Assembly: GCF_001955695.1 (NCBI RefSeq)
Contig: NZ_CP019236.1
Location: forward strand, 1,302,001 to 1,366,000
Direction: 5' to 3'
DNA length: 64,000 nucleotides
DNA from: Rhodoferax koreense
GTDB lineage: Bacteria > Pseudomonadota > Gammaproteobacteria > Burkholderiales > Burkholderiaceae_C
The notes under the pieces were generated by a model. It was not told the origin of the DNA. It did no database searches and saw nothing but the letters and a program-made list of their open reading frames with translations. The translations under genes and the position numbers were made by a program. Positions 1 to 7,834 of the stretch are shown here, piece by piece. Numbering within the stretch: the first letter of the stretch is position 1; each line of letters starts with the position of its first letter.

Positions 1-1630
1 CCAGCAGCACCGGCCGCGCCGTGCTTTCGATCACCGGCAGGCGCTCGCCGCGGTGTTCCATGAAGCGCTGCAGCGCCTCGCCCAGGTTCATGTCGGCGGC
101 GATGGGCGAAATGTCCTGCGACACCAGGTCGGCCGCATGTTTGGTCGCAAGGTCGGGCGCGTCGGTGGCGGCGGTCAGGGCCTTGAGCGGCACGACGCCG
201 AGGTACAGCCCCGCCGCATCCACCACGTACAGGTACTTCACCGGGTATTGCAGGAACAGCCTGCCCATCTCGGCCAGGTCGGCGCCGGGCTGCACCACGG
301 TCTGCGCCGGCTCCACGAGGTCGCGCATGTGCAGCGTGCGCAGCCTCAGGCGCTCGTCCTGCTGTTCGCGGCGGCGCAGGGTGATCTCGTACATCGAACC
401 CGCGTTGGCCGAGCGCGCCACGAAGTAGGCCACCACGCTGGCGGCCATGAGTGGCAGCATCACCTGGTAGCTCAGCGTCATCTCGAAGATCATCAGGATG
501 GCCATCAGCGGTGCCTGGGTACTTGCCGCGAGGAAGGCGCCCATGCCGACGATGGCATAGGCGAAAGGCTGGGCCCCGGCCGCGGGAAACAGCGCCTGCG
601 CGGCCGTGCCGAACAGCGCGCCGATCAGGCAGCCGAAGAACAGCGAAGGCGTGAACACGCCGCCCACCGCGCCGGAGCCCACGGTGGCGAAGGTGCTCAC
701 CAGCTTGGCGCCCAGCACGGCCAGCACCAGGCCCCACGGCCAGGGCGAATGCAGCACGCTGTTGACCACGCTGTAGCCGTTGCCCCAGACCTCGGGCATG
801 GGCACCGAGATGAGGCCGACGACCAGGCCGCCGAGCGCCAGCCGCCAGGGCAGGGCGATCGGCAGGCTGGTGAAGGCCTTGCGGCTGGCGGCCAGGCCAC
901 GCAGGAACAGCGCGGCCGCGAAACCGAGCAGCACGCCGAGCAGCGCGAACAGCAGCACCTCGAAGCCGGCTACGTCGGGGAACGGCGGCATCGCGTAGAC
1001 CGGCTGGTAGCCGGGCAAGGCCCGCATCACGATGTTGGCCACCACCGCGGCCACGATGATCGGCCCGACGCTTTCCATGGCGATCGAGCCGAGCACGATC
1101 TCGGCCACGAAGAAGGCGCCGGCGATCGGTGCGTTGTAGGCCGCGGTCAGCCCCGCGGCCGCGCCGCAGCCGACCAGCAGGCGCAGCCGTTCGCCAGGGA
1201 ACTTGAAGGCGCGGCCGAGCAGCGAAGTGCACAGCGCGGCCAGCTGCACCATCGAGCCTTCGCGGCCGATCGAGCCGCCGCTGGCCACGCTGGCCAGGGA
1301 GGACGCGCTGCGCGCCAGCGTCTGGGCCACCGGAATGCGGCCGTCGCCGAGCACGATGGCTTCCATGTAGTCGGAGGTCGCCTTCTGCACCGTCGCGCGC
1401 TGGGCGAGCAGCAGCAGCCCGCCGGCGATCAGTCCGCCGCAGGCCGGCGTCACGATGCGTGCCCAGGGCGGCAGGCTGCGCGCCAGCGCCACCATGCCGT
1501 TGCCCTCGCCGAGCAGGCCGGCATCGACGAGGCGCAACGCCAGCCGGAACAGTTCGGTGGCCAGCGCGCCGAGCACACCGGCCACGATGGCCCAGAGCAG
1601 CGTGAGTTGCCATTCGGCGATGCGGAACAT
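1..1630 (-). CDS. ClC-family chloride channel/transporter with CBS domain (3' end outside window)
   Basis: Reading leftward, this encodes a ClC-type anion channel or H+/Cl- exchanger of the inner membrane. Visible are multiple hydrophobic helices, the GREGS motif with its gating Glu, GGVFTP (the GxFxP filter motif) and, after the membrane part, a CBS-like region running off the left edge. The first ClC filter motif reads GDGRIP rather than GSGIP, which fits a divergent ClcB-like subgroup. The start is uncertain: ATG at 1630 begins MFRIAEWQ, but an in-frame TTG at 1681 overlaps the stop of the upstream YeeE gene and would couple translation. The gene appears to be last in the arsR-yeeE-yeeE operon. 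Partial: the C-terminus is missing. Confidence 0.9.
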   Translation of the reverse strand, partial: MFRIAEWQLTLLWAIVAGVLGALATELFRLALRLVDAGLLGEGNGMVALARSLPPWARIVTPACGGLIAGGLLLLAQRATVQKATSDYMEAIVLGDGRIPVAQTLARSASSLASVASGGSIGREGSMVQLAALCTSLLGRAFKFPGERLRLLVGCGAAAGLTAAYNAPIAGAFFVAEIVLGSIAMESVGPIIVAAVVANIVMRALPGYQPVYAMPPFPDVAGFEVLLFALLGVLLGFAAALFLRGLAASRKAFTSLPIALPWRLALGGLVVGLISVPMPEVWGNGYSVVNSVLHSPWPWGLVLAVLGAKLVSTFATVGSGAVGGVFTPSLFFGCLIGALFGTAAQALFPAAGAQPFAYAIVGMGAFLAASTQAPLMAILMIFEMTLSYQVMLPLMAASVVAYFVARSANAGSMYEITLRRREQQDERLRLRTLHMRDLVEPAQTVVQPGADLAEMGRLFLQYPVKYLYVVDAAGLYLGVVPLKALTAATDAPDLATKHAADLVSQDISPIAADMNLGEALQRFMEHRGERLPVIESTARPVLL

Positions 1631-1677
1631 CCGGCGCAAGGCCGTGCGGGCGGCCAGCAGCCAGGTGGCGGGGCTTT

Positions 1678-2091
1678 TCAAGGGCGCGCCTCGAGCAGGT
1701 TGAAGATGCCCATGCCCGCCACCATGGCCAGCACGAACACCAGCGCCTTCGCCTCGGCCATGCCCAACGCCACCAGGGCAGGCGCAGGGCAGAAGCCGGC
1801 CAGGCCCCAGCCCGCACCGAACAGCAGGCTGCCCGTCACCAGCCGCCGGTCGATGCCGCGGGCCGTGGGCAGGTGCATCGGCGTGCCGAGCAGCGACCGT
1901 TGGCGTCGCGCCGCCAGCCGGAAGGCCGGGAAGGCCACGCCCACGGCTCCTGCCATGACCAGCGCCAGCGATGGATCCCATCGCCCGGCCAGATCGAGGA
2001 AGTCCAGCACCTTGGCCGGGTTGGCCATGCCGGAGACGATGAGCCCGAGGCCGAAAATCAAACCCGCCAACAAGGCGCTGAAAATGGACAT
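1678..2091 (-). CDS. YeeE/YedE family protein (DUF6691), second half-transporter
   Basis: A 137-residue membrane protein beginning MSIFSALLAG. The family transports sulfur compounds (thiosulfate uptake in TsuA/YeeE). The GLAGFCPAPAL segment carries the conserved Cys at about residue 101, matching one of the in-channel cysteines thought to hold thiosulfate. The neighbouring gene encodes the complementary half, so the two probably form one split transporter. ATG at 2091 sits 12 bases after the stop of the upstream half. Membership in a BigR-type operon points to import of thiosulfate, sulfide or persulfide; the exact substrate is inferred. Confidence 0.88.
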   Translation of the reverse strand: MSIFSALLAGLIFGLGLIVSGMANPAKVLDFLDLAGRWDPSLALVMAGAVGVAFPAFRLAARRQRSLLGTPMHLPTARGIDRRLVTGSLLFGAGWGLAGFCPAPALVALGMAEAKALVFVLAMVAGMGIFNLLEARP

Positions 2092-2102
2092 GCGATCTCC
2101 CC

Positions 2103-2540
2103 TCAGCTGCCGAGCAGATGCCGCAGCACAAAGACCGTGAGGAAGCCCGTGCCCATGAAACACAGCGTGGCCACCATCGAGCGTGGCGACAGGCGGGCGA
2201 TACCGCACACGCCATGGCCGCTGGTGCAGCCCGCGCCGTAGCGCGTGCCGATGCCCACCAGAAGACCTGCCGCGACCAGGCCCGCGAAGCCGGCGTCGAT
2301 CTGCAGGACCGGCATGGTCGCCACCAGGCCGTAGACCCAGGGCGCGGCCACCAGCCCGAGCAGGAAGGCCGCGCGCCAACCCGCATCGCCCATGGCGGGC
2401 CGCAGCAGGCCGCCGAGGATGCCGCTGATGCCGGCGATGCGCCCGTTGAACAGCGCGAACACGCCGGCCGCCACACCGATCAGCGCGCCACCGGCCAGGG
2501 CGGACCACGGGGTGAAATGCATCCAGTCGATGGCCATCAT
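2103..2540 (-). CDS. YeeE/YedE family protein, first half-transporter
   Basis: A 145-residue membrane protein with the YeeE signature GAGCTSGHGVCG (Cys near 105 and 112), the cysteine-bearing motif of thiosulfate-type transporters. It is the N-terminal partner of the following YeeE half. Its start (ATGATG at 2540-2535) overlaps the TGA of the arsR gene, so translation is probably coupled. The set of ArsR repressor, two YeeE halves and a divergent persulfide dioxygenase is the organisation known for BigR regulons in Xylella and Agrobacterium. Confidence 0.9.
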   Translation of the reverse strand: MMAIDWMHFTPWSALAGGALIGVAAGVFALFNGRIAGISGILGGLLRPAMGDAGWRAAFLLGLVAAPWVYGLVATMPVLQIDAGFAGLVAAGLLVGIGTRYGAGCTSGHGVCGIARLSPRSMVATLCFMGTGFLTVFVLRHLLGS

Positions 2541-2863
2541 CGGTCTCCTTCGGGGCAGTAGAGGCGGTACAGCACCGCCAGGATGTCCAGCGCCGCCGGA
2601 TCGGCCACGCGGTAGTAGATGTTCTTGCCGTCGCGGCGCGTGTCGACCAGGCCTTCGGCGCGCAATACGCCCAGCTGCTGGGACAGGCTGGGCTGGTGCA
2701 GGTCCAGCAGCTCCTCGAGCTCGCCGACGCTGCGCTCGCCCTGCGCCAGTTGGCACAGCAACAGCAGGCGCGATTCGTGGGCCAGGGCCTTGAGCGTGGA
2801 AACCGCCTGGCCCGCGGCTTCCCGCAGCCGGACAGGGTCGATCGGGGCGGCGCGTTTTCTCAT
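2537..2863 (-). CDS. bigR: ArsR-family repressor, BigR/SqrR-like persulfide sensor
   Basis: A 108-residue winged-helix regulator. The helix-turn-helix is around QPSLSQQLGVLRAEGLV, followed by a wing RRDGKNIYYRV. It has exactly two cysteines, one in LLLLCQL (about 37) and one in YCPEGDR (about 103). These match the pair that forms a di- or tetrasulfide bridge in BigR and SqrR and releases the DNA when sulfide or persulfide is present. It is divergent from the persulfide dioxygenase gene across an AT-rich palindrome that is its likely operator. The symbol rests on the cysteine pair and context. Confidence 0.85.
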   Translation of the reverse strand: MRKRAAPIDPVRLREAAGQAVSTLKALAHESRLLLLCQLAQGERSVGELEELLDLHQPSLSQQLGVLRAEGLVDTRRDGKNIYYRVADPAALDILAVLYRLYCPEGDR

Positions 2864-2890
2864 TTTTTTCTCAGGGTACCGAAGGGTGTG

Positions 2891-2927
2891 TTGATTTAAT
2901 TATACAAATTAATATAATGTAAATCAA
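2891..2927. promoter_or_regulatory. Palindromic operator, probable BigR box
   Basis: An AT-rich island between divergent genes in GC-rich DNA. The outer arms TTGATTTA (2891-2898) and TAAATCAA (2920-2927) are perfect inverted repeats. The inner arms ATTATA (2899-2904) and TATAAT (2913-2918) are also perfect, with one extra G at 2919. The inner TATAAT could serve as a -10 element for the rightward gene. BigR binds AT-rich palindromes of this sort, so one repressor dimer pair could shut both directions. Confidence 0.8.
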
Positions 2928-2947
2928 CAGATTGAAAGGCACCCACC

Positions 2948-3841
2948 ATGTCCGCCCGAATGCACATCGAGGCCTTTTTCGACGGGCCCACGGGCACCGT
3001 CAGTTATGTCGTATCGGACGCAGTGGCCCGGCGTGCGGCCATCATCGACCCGGTGCTCGACTACGACGCCAAGTCCGGGTGCACCGGCACGGCCTCCATC
3101 GATCGCCTGCTTGCCTACATCGCAGCGCAATCGCTGGTGGTGGACTGGATTCTGGAAACCCACGCCCATGCCGATCACCTGTCGGCCGCGCCCTACCTGA
3201 AGGCCAAGGTGGGTGGACGGCTGGCCATCGGGCGCCACATCCTCGGCGTGCAGGCCACCTTCAAGAAGCTGTTCAACCTCGAGTCGTCGTTCGTGCCCGA
3301 CGGCCGGCAGTTCGACCATCTGTTCGAGGAAGGCGAGCATTTCCGGATCGGCGGGCTCGACGCCCAGGCCATCGCCGTGCCGGGGCACACGTCGGCCGAC
3401 GTGGCCTATGGCGTCGGTGACGCGGTGTTCGTGGGCGACACCTTGTTCATGCCCGACGTGGGCACGGCGCGTGCTGACTTTCCCGGTGGCGACGCGGCCA
3501 TGCTGTACCGGTCGATCCACCGGCTGCTGGCGCTGCCCGAAGCCACGCGCCTCTTCGTCTGCCACGACTATCCGCCGGCAGGGCGCGCGCCGGCCTGGCA
3601 GACCACGGTGGCGGCCCAGCGGGCCGGCAACATCCACGTGCACGAGGGCGTGTCGGAAGCCGCGTTCGTGGCCATGCGCAATGCCCGCGACGCCGGACTC
3701 GAATTGCCGACGCTGATCATCCCCGCGATCCAGGTGAACGTGCGGGCGGGACAACTCCCCCCGGCCGAGGACGACGGTGTGCGCTACCTGAAGATTCCGA
3801 TCAACGTGCTCGGCGGCGCCGCGGCGAAACCACCCGGCTGA
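2948..3841 (+). CDS. blh: Persulfide dioxygenase-like metallo-beta-lactamase fold hydrolase (Blh/ETHE1 type)
   Basis: A 297-residue MBL-fold enzyme. The metal motif THAHADH (H72, H74, D76, H77) is followed by PGHTSADVAY (H147), GDTLF (D164) and CHDYPP (H206), as in ETHE1/Blh persulfide dioxygenases, which oxidise glutathione persulfide to sulfite in the cytoplasm. No rhodanese domain is fused. It starts 21 bases right of the putative BigR box and runs opposite to the repressor gene, so derepression by persulfide is likely. The product would be sulfite, which could leave by other transporters. Confidence 0.88.
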   Translation: MSARMHIEAFFDGPTGTVSYVVSDAVARRAAIIDPVLDYDAKSGCTGTASIDRLLAYIAAQSLVVDWILETHAHADHLSAAPYLKAKVGGRLAIGRHILGVQATFKKLFNLESSFVPDGRQFDHLFEEGEHFRIGGLDAQAIAVPGHTSADVAYGVGDAVFVGDTLFMPDVGTARADFPGGDAAMLYRSIHRLLALPEATRLFVCHDYPPAGRAPAWQTTVAAQRAGNIHVHEGVSEAAFVAMRNARDAGLELPTLIIPAIQVNVRAGQLPPAEDDGVRYLKIPINVLGGAAAKPPG

Positions 3842-3859
3842 TCGTCGCGCCGTGGTCGT

Positions 3860-4606
3860 TCAGGCGCCGGCGCCGACCAGCACGGGTTGCGCCCGGAAAC
3901 GGTCCGCGAACACGCGCTGCAGGTTTTCCACCTTGGGCTTGTCGTTGATCACGATGTACGGGTGCGAGGGGTGCCGCACGAGGAAGTCCTGGTGGTAGGC
4001 CTCGGCCGCGTAGAACTTCGCGCCGGGCTCCACCGTGGTGGCGATCTTCGCGCCGAACACGCGGGCCTTGTCGAGCTGCGCGATGTAGTTCTTCGCCACA
4101 CGCATCTGCTCGGCATTGGCCGGGAAGATGGTCGAGCGGTACTGCGTGCCGCTGTCCGGGCCCTGGCGGTTCAGCTGGGTCGGGTCGTGCGCCACGGAAA
4201 AGTAGATCTGCAGCAGCTGGCCGTAGCTGATCTCCGCCGGGTCGTAGCTGATCTGCACGGCTTCTGCATGGCCGGTGCGGCCGCTGCCGACCTGCTCGTA
4301 GCTCGCCGTGGCCGCCGCGCCGCCCGCGTAACCGGAGACCGCATTGCGCACGCCTTTGACATGCTGGAACACGGCTTGCACGCCCCAGAAGCAGCCACCG
4401 GCGAACACCGCCGTGGTGGTGGTGGCGCCACCGGCGGCCAAGTCTTCGGCCGGCGTCGGGATGACGACTGCGGACTCGCCGGCGAAGGCGGGCAGCACGC
4501 GCCAGGCGACGATACCTGCGGCCACGGCGTAGAAGCCGCCGAGCCAGCCGCGGCGCGACACGGCGGCGGCGTTCACGGTACGGGTGGTTTGAGTGGTGCT
4601 TTTCAT
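3860..4606 (-). CDS. msrA: Exported peptide-methionine (S)-S-oxide reductase MsrA with Tat-like signal
   Basis: A 248-residue MsrA that reduces methionine-S-sulfoxide in proteins. The catalytic GCFWG is present with Cys at 72. The N-terminus has a twin-arginine pair in SRRGWLGG and a hydrophobic run ending near AFAGES, so it probably acts in the periplasm. No other cysteine exists in the chain, so there is no resolving Cys; reduction must come directly from an external thiol donor. The gene overlaps the upstream DipZ-like gene by 4 bases, making that protein's thioredoxin domain the obvious donor. Last gene of the island operon. Confidence 0.93.
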   Translation of the reverse strand: MKSTTQTTRTVNAAAVSRRGWLGGFYAVAAGIVAWRVLPAFAGESAVVIPTPAEDLAAGGATTTTAVFAGGCFWGVQAVFQHVKGVRNAVSGYAGGAAATASYEQVGSGRTGHAEAVQISYDPAEISYGQLLQIYFSVAHDPTQLNRQGPDSGTQYRSTIFPANAEQMRVAKNYIAQLDKARVFGAKIATTVEPGAKFYAAEAYHQDFLVRHPSHPYIVINDKPKVENLQRVFADRFRAQPVLVGAGA

Positions 4607-5886
4607 GAGGTCGTGTTCTCCTTGTGGGCTTCCTCCAGCAATTGCCGGATCACCTGTTCCGATTTCTCGTATTCGCCCTCACCGAAGTGGTGAAAACGGA
4701 TGTTGCCCTTGGCGTCGATGAAGTAGTGGGCCGGCCAGTACTGGTTGTTGAACGCGCGCCAGACCGCAAAGTTGTTGTCCACCGCCACCGGGAACTGCAC
4801 GCCGAGGTCGCGGACGGCGCGTTTCACGTTGGCGAGGTTCTTCTCGAACGCAAACTCCGGTGCATGCACGCCGATCACCACCAGGCCCTGGTCCTTGTAC
4901 TTGCGGTGCCATTCGCGCACGTAGGGTAACGCGTTGCGGCAATTGATGCAGCCGAAGGTCCAGAAGTCGACCAGCACGACCTTGCCGTGCAGCTGCTCGG
5001 CCGTCAGGGGCGGGGAGTTGAGCCACTCGACCACGCCGTCCAGCGGCTGCATCCGGCCTTCGACCGGCAGCACCAGGCGCGACGCGGCGGGCGGCTGCGG
5101 CATCGCGACCGTCATGAAGCCGGCGCGCTCGGGTGCCGCGGGGACGGCGGGTTTGAAGCGATCGAACAAGGCCTTTTCCAGCCGGATCGCGCCACCGCTG
5201 GACATCTCGGCCAGGGCGCCGGTATCCAATCCCAGCGCAATCGCGCCGACGCCGGCCAGCACCGCGGCGCCGATGCCCTTGCGCACCCATTCTCCGTGGC
5301 CAGAGAAGCGTTTCACGCGCGCCAGCAGGCGGCCGCCGCCGATCAGCGCCAGCGCCAGCGAACTCAGCGCGCCGGCCGCGTAGGCGAGCAGCAGCAGCGA
5401 GGTGTGCAGGCTCGGACCCTGGATGGCCGCGGCGGTCAGGATCAGGCCGAGGATCGGGCCGGCGCAGGGTGTCCACAGCAACCCCGTGGCCAGGCCGAGC
5501 ACGAAAGAGCCTGCGGCCGGGCCGCGGGGCGAGGATGCGCCGTTCGATGCACCATCCGACCCGTTTGCCAGGCGTGAACCGAGCGCCACGAAGGGACCCG
5601 CGAGTGTTTGCGCCAGCCGCGGCAGCAGCAGGCTCAGGCCCGCCACGGCCAGCAGCGCCATGGCGATGAAGCGGCCGTATTCATTGGCTTCGACCGCCCA
5701 ATGCCCGGCCACCGCGCCGAGGGTGGCCACGCCGGTGAAGGCCAGCGCCATGCCGGCCAGCAGCGGCAAGCCGCTCTGCGTGAAAGGCTGGTCGGCCCTG
5801 GCGAAGACGAACGGCAGCACCGGCAGGATGCAGGGCGCCAGGATGGTCAGCGCCCCGCCCAGGTACGACAAGATGAAGGCCATCAT
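4603..5886 (-). CDS. DipZ-like fusion of CcdA/DsbD membrane domain and thioredoxin-like domain
   Basis: A 427-residue protein. Residues 1-220 are a CcdA-type membrane domain with the redox cysteines in LAPCILP (C19) and TPCAGP (C141). Residues 270-427 are a thioredoxin/redoxin domain with FGCINC (C313, C316). Such proteins carry electrons from cytoplasmic thioredoxin across the membrane to periplasmic thiol partners. Here the partner is probably the single-Cys MsrA encoded immediately downstream. The CINC motif is a variant also seen in DipZ. ATG at 5886 and ATG at 5883 are both possible starts. Confidence 0.9.
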   Translation of the reverse strand: MMAFILSYLGGALTILAPCILPVLPFVFARADQPFTQSGLPLLAGMALAFTGVATLGAVAGHWAVEANEYGRFIAMALLAVAGLSLLLPRLAQTLAGPFVALGSRLANGSDGASNGASSPRGPAAGSFVLGLATGLLWTPCAGPILGLILTAAAIQGPSLHTSLLLLAYAAGALSSLALALIGGGRLLARVKRFSGHGEWVRKGIGAAVLAGVGAIALGLDTGALAEMSSGGAIRLEKALFDRFKPAVPAAPERAGFMTVAMPQPPAASRLVLPVEGRMQPLDGVVEWLNSPPLTAEQLHGKVVLVDFWTFGCINCRNALPYVREWHRKYKDQGLVVIGVHAPEFAFEKNLANVKRAVRDLGVQFPVAVDNNFAVWRAFNNQYWPAHYFIDAKGNIRFHHFGEGEYEKSEQVIRQLLEEAHKENTTS

Positions 5887-5914
5887 GGTGATCGGGTCCT
5901 CTGGCTTGAAGGGT

Positions 5915-6214
5915 TTACTTCTTCATCTCGTCCTTCTTCATCATGTCGTCCTTCTTCATGGCGTCCTTGGCCATGCTGTCCTTCTTCATCGCATCCTTCT
6001 TCATCCCGTCCTTGGCCATGCCGTCCTTGGCCATGCCGTCTTTCGCCATGGCGTCCTTGCCCATGGCATCCTTGGCCATCGCGTCCTTGCCCATGGCGTC
6101 CTTGGCCATCGCGTCCTTGCCCATGGCGTCCTTCTTCATTTCTTCAGCGGCGAAGGCCGAGACCGAGCCGATGGCGAGCATGGCGGCGAGCAGGGTGGTG
6201 GAGAGCTTGTTCAT
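5915..6214 (-). CDS. Methionine-rich MxKDx pentapeptide-repeat protein, exported (MrpX-like)
   Basis: A 99-residue protein. A signal peptide ends at SAFA (residue 22); the mature 77 residues are almost entirely tandem pentapeptides of the form M-x-K-D-x, with 16 Met. Known repeat families match (pentapeptide MXKDX proteins). Start at 6214 was chosen because it begins the signal peptide and has AAGGA just upstream; a longer ORF start at 6265 is unlikely. It lies between an MsrP-like gene and DipZ/MsrA genes. In Azospira suillum the comparable MrpX acts as a sacrificial methionine sink for hypochlorite next to YedY1/YedZ1. Function here is inferred from that. Confidence 0.88.
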   Translation of the reverse strand: MNKLSTTLLAAMLAIGSVSAFAAEEMKKDAMGKDAMAKDAMGKDAMAKDAMGKDAMAKDGMAKDGMAKDGMKKDAMKKDSMAKDAMKKDDMMKKDEMKK

Positions 6215-6301
6215 AGAGGTTCCTTTGGAGTGGTTCAAAAAATCGGCGCGGTCCGGCATGGACACGGCCTTGCGTTTCGGCAGGGTTGAATCGGCTTCGA
6301 T

Positions 6302-7093
6302 TCAACTCCCGCCAAACCAGTTGTAGCCCTGGTCTTCCCAGTAGCCGCCGGTGTAGGTGTTGGTGACGAAGATCGCCTGGATGTGCTTCGGGTTCTTGTA
6401 GCCGAGCTTGGTCGGCATGCGCAGCTTCATTGGAAAGCCGTATTTGGGCGGCAGCGGCTGGCCGTCGTAGGTCAGCGCCAGCAGGGTCTGCGCATGCAGT
6501 GCCGTGGCCATGTCGATGCTGGTGTAGTAGTCGTCGGCACACTTGAAGCCGACGTATTTCGCCGTGGTGTCGGCCCCCACGCGGTGCAGGAAATCGGCGA
6601 AGCGCACGCCGCCCCATTTCCCGATGGCGCTCCAGCCTTCCACGCAGATGTGGCGTGTGATCTGGTCCTGCTGCGGCATGGCGCGCAACTCGGGCAGGGC
6701 CCAGCGCCGCTTGTCGGCGACCATGCCGGTGACTTCCAGCCGGTAGCCGGCTTCATCCACGACATGCACCTCGTCCTCGCCGTAGTAGGCGTTGAACGGG
6801 AACGGCCGCGTGATCTCGGCATCGGTATAGGTCGGCGCCATGCGATTCGGATCGAACAGCCAGCCCTGCGCGGCGTCGTTGAAGCGCGAGATGCGCGTGA
6901 GCGCGGCTTCCACGCCGGCGTTGTCGCTGATGCTGCAGCCGGTGAGCAGCGACAGGCCGCCGAGCGTGAGGGAGCGCTGCAGGAAGGCGCGGCGCGCGGG
7001 TTGTTCGATGCGGCGCACGATCAGCTTCTTTGCTTCGTGCAGCGCGGCGCCGGAGTCGATGCCGCTCAGGATGCGGGGCACTTGGATCTTCAT
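6302..7093 (-). CDS. MsrP/YedY-like periplasmic molybdopterin oxidoreductase
   Basis: A 263-residue enzyme of the sulfite oxidase fold family. HICVEGWSAIGKWGG contains the molybdenum-ligand Cys (C150). The N-terminus holds a Tat-like motif ARRAFLQRS (R34-R35) and a hydrophobic stretch ending LLTGCS, which could alternatively be a lipobox. MsrP enzymes reduce protein methionine sulfoxide in the periplasm using electrons from a membrane haem b protein. Its start overlaps the stop of the cytochrome b561-like gene (ATGA), giving that protein as electron donor. Closest precedent is YedY1 of Azospira suillum rather than E. coli MsrP, which has a different size. Confidence 0.88.
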   Translation of the reverse strand: MKIQVPRILSGIDSGAALHEAKKLIVRRIEQPARRAFLQRSLTLGGLSLLTGCSISDNAGVEAALTRISRFNDAAQGWLFDPNRMAPTYTDAEITRPFPFNAYYGEDEVHVVDEAGYRLEVTGMVADKRRWALPELRAMPQQDQITRHICVEGWSAIGKWGGVRFADFLHRVGADTTAKYVGFKCADDYYTSIDMATALHAQTLLALTYDGQPLPPKYGFPMKLRMPTKLGYKNPKHIQAIFVTNTYTGGYWEDQGYNWFGGS

Positions 7094-7737
7094 ACGGACT
7101 TCACTTTCTGGGCGCTGAGCATGCTCAGCAGGGTGCGTGGCACCAGGGCCACCATCACGAGGTGCACGGCGACGAAGGCCACCAGCAGCGCCATGGCGAC
7201 GAAGTGGATGCGGCGTGCGAATTCGTAGCCGCCGAGCAGCTCGCGCAGCAGGCCGAACTGCACCGACTTCCACAGCACCAGCCCCGACAGCACCAGCAGC
7301 ACGATGTCGAGCATCACGAACAGGTAGGCGAAGCGCTGCACCTGGTTGTAGTGGCGCGGATCGGCATGCGAGAGCTTGCCGCGCAGCGCGGCGAGGGCGT
7401 CGTGCCAGAGGCCGGCGGGCGACACCGGAAGGAACTTGGCGAACAAGCGGCCGCTGAAGAGGTTGCTGCACAGGTAGACCAGGCCATTGGCAGCTAGCAG
7501 CCACATCGCCGCGAAGTGCCACTGCAGCGCGCCGCCGAGCCAGCCGCCGAGCGTGAGGGTGGCGGGGATGTTGAACGGGAAGAACGGCGCGGCGTTGTAG
7601 ATGCGCCAGCCGCTGGCCACCAGCACCAGCACGGCCAGCGCGTTGAGCCAATGGGTGAGCCGTACCCATAGCGGCTGAATCGGCTTGCCATCCGCTAGCG
7701 GGCGGTGGCCATGGGTGGGTGTGGTGGTGGTGTCCAT
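7090..7737 (-). CDS. Cytochrome b561-family membrane protein (YedZ1-like electron donor)
   Basis: About 215 residues with four predicted membrane helices and histidines suited to haem b ligation (for example RLTHWLNAL, WHFAAMW, RRIHFVAM and FVAVHLV). It is translationally coupled to the MsrP-like gene and probably passes quinol electrons to it. The start is uncertain: ATG at 7737 (MDTTTTPT) or ATG at 7773 (MKRRAHG); neither has a strong ribosome site. It is the first gene of the leftward operon and is divergent from the response regulator at 7835, with about 100 bases of shared promoter region. Confidence 0.85.
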   Translation of the reverse strand: MDTTTTPTHGHRPLADGKPIQPLWVRLTHWLNALAVLVLVASGWRIYNAAPFFPFNIPATLTLGGWLGGALQWHFAAMWLLAANGLVYLCSNLFSGRLFAKFLPVSPAGLWHDALAALRGKLSHADPRHYNQVQRFAYLFVMLDIVLLVLSGLVLWKSVQFGLLRELLGGYEFARRIHFVAMALLVAFVAVHLVMVALVPRTLLSMLSAQKVKSV

Positions 7738-7834
7738 GGCTGCATTGTTGAAGCCGTGCGCTCGCCGTTTCATCACGGAAAGTTCAATTAATCGTGATAA
7801 CTCTCCAGGGAGGAACGGCCGATAATTCCACCGG

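Noticed and set aside
53..2140. A 695-codon plus-strand frame across the ClC and YeeE genes
   Set aside because: Antisense to two clearly conserved membrane protein genes; sequence is Gln/His/Arg-rich low complexity.
5402..6289. A plus-strand frame with His-Leu-Val repeats opposite the MxKDx gene
   Set aside because: The repeat is the complement of the MxKDx pentapeptide codons; the minus strand has the signal peptide and ribosome site.
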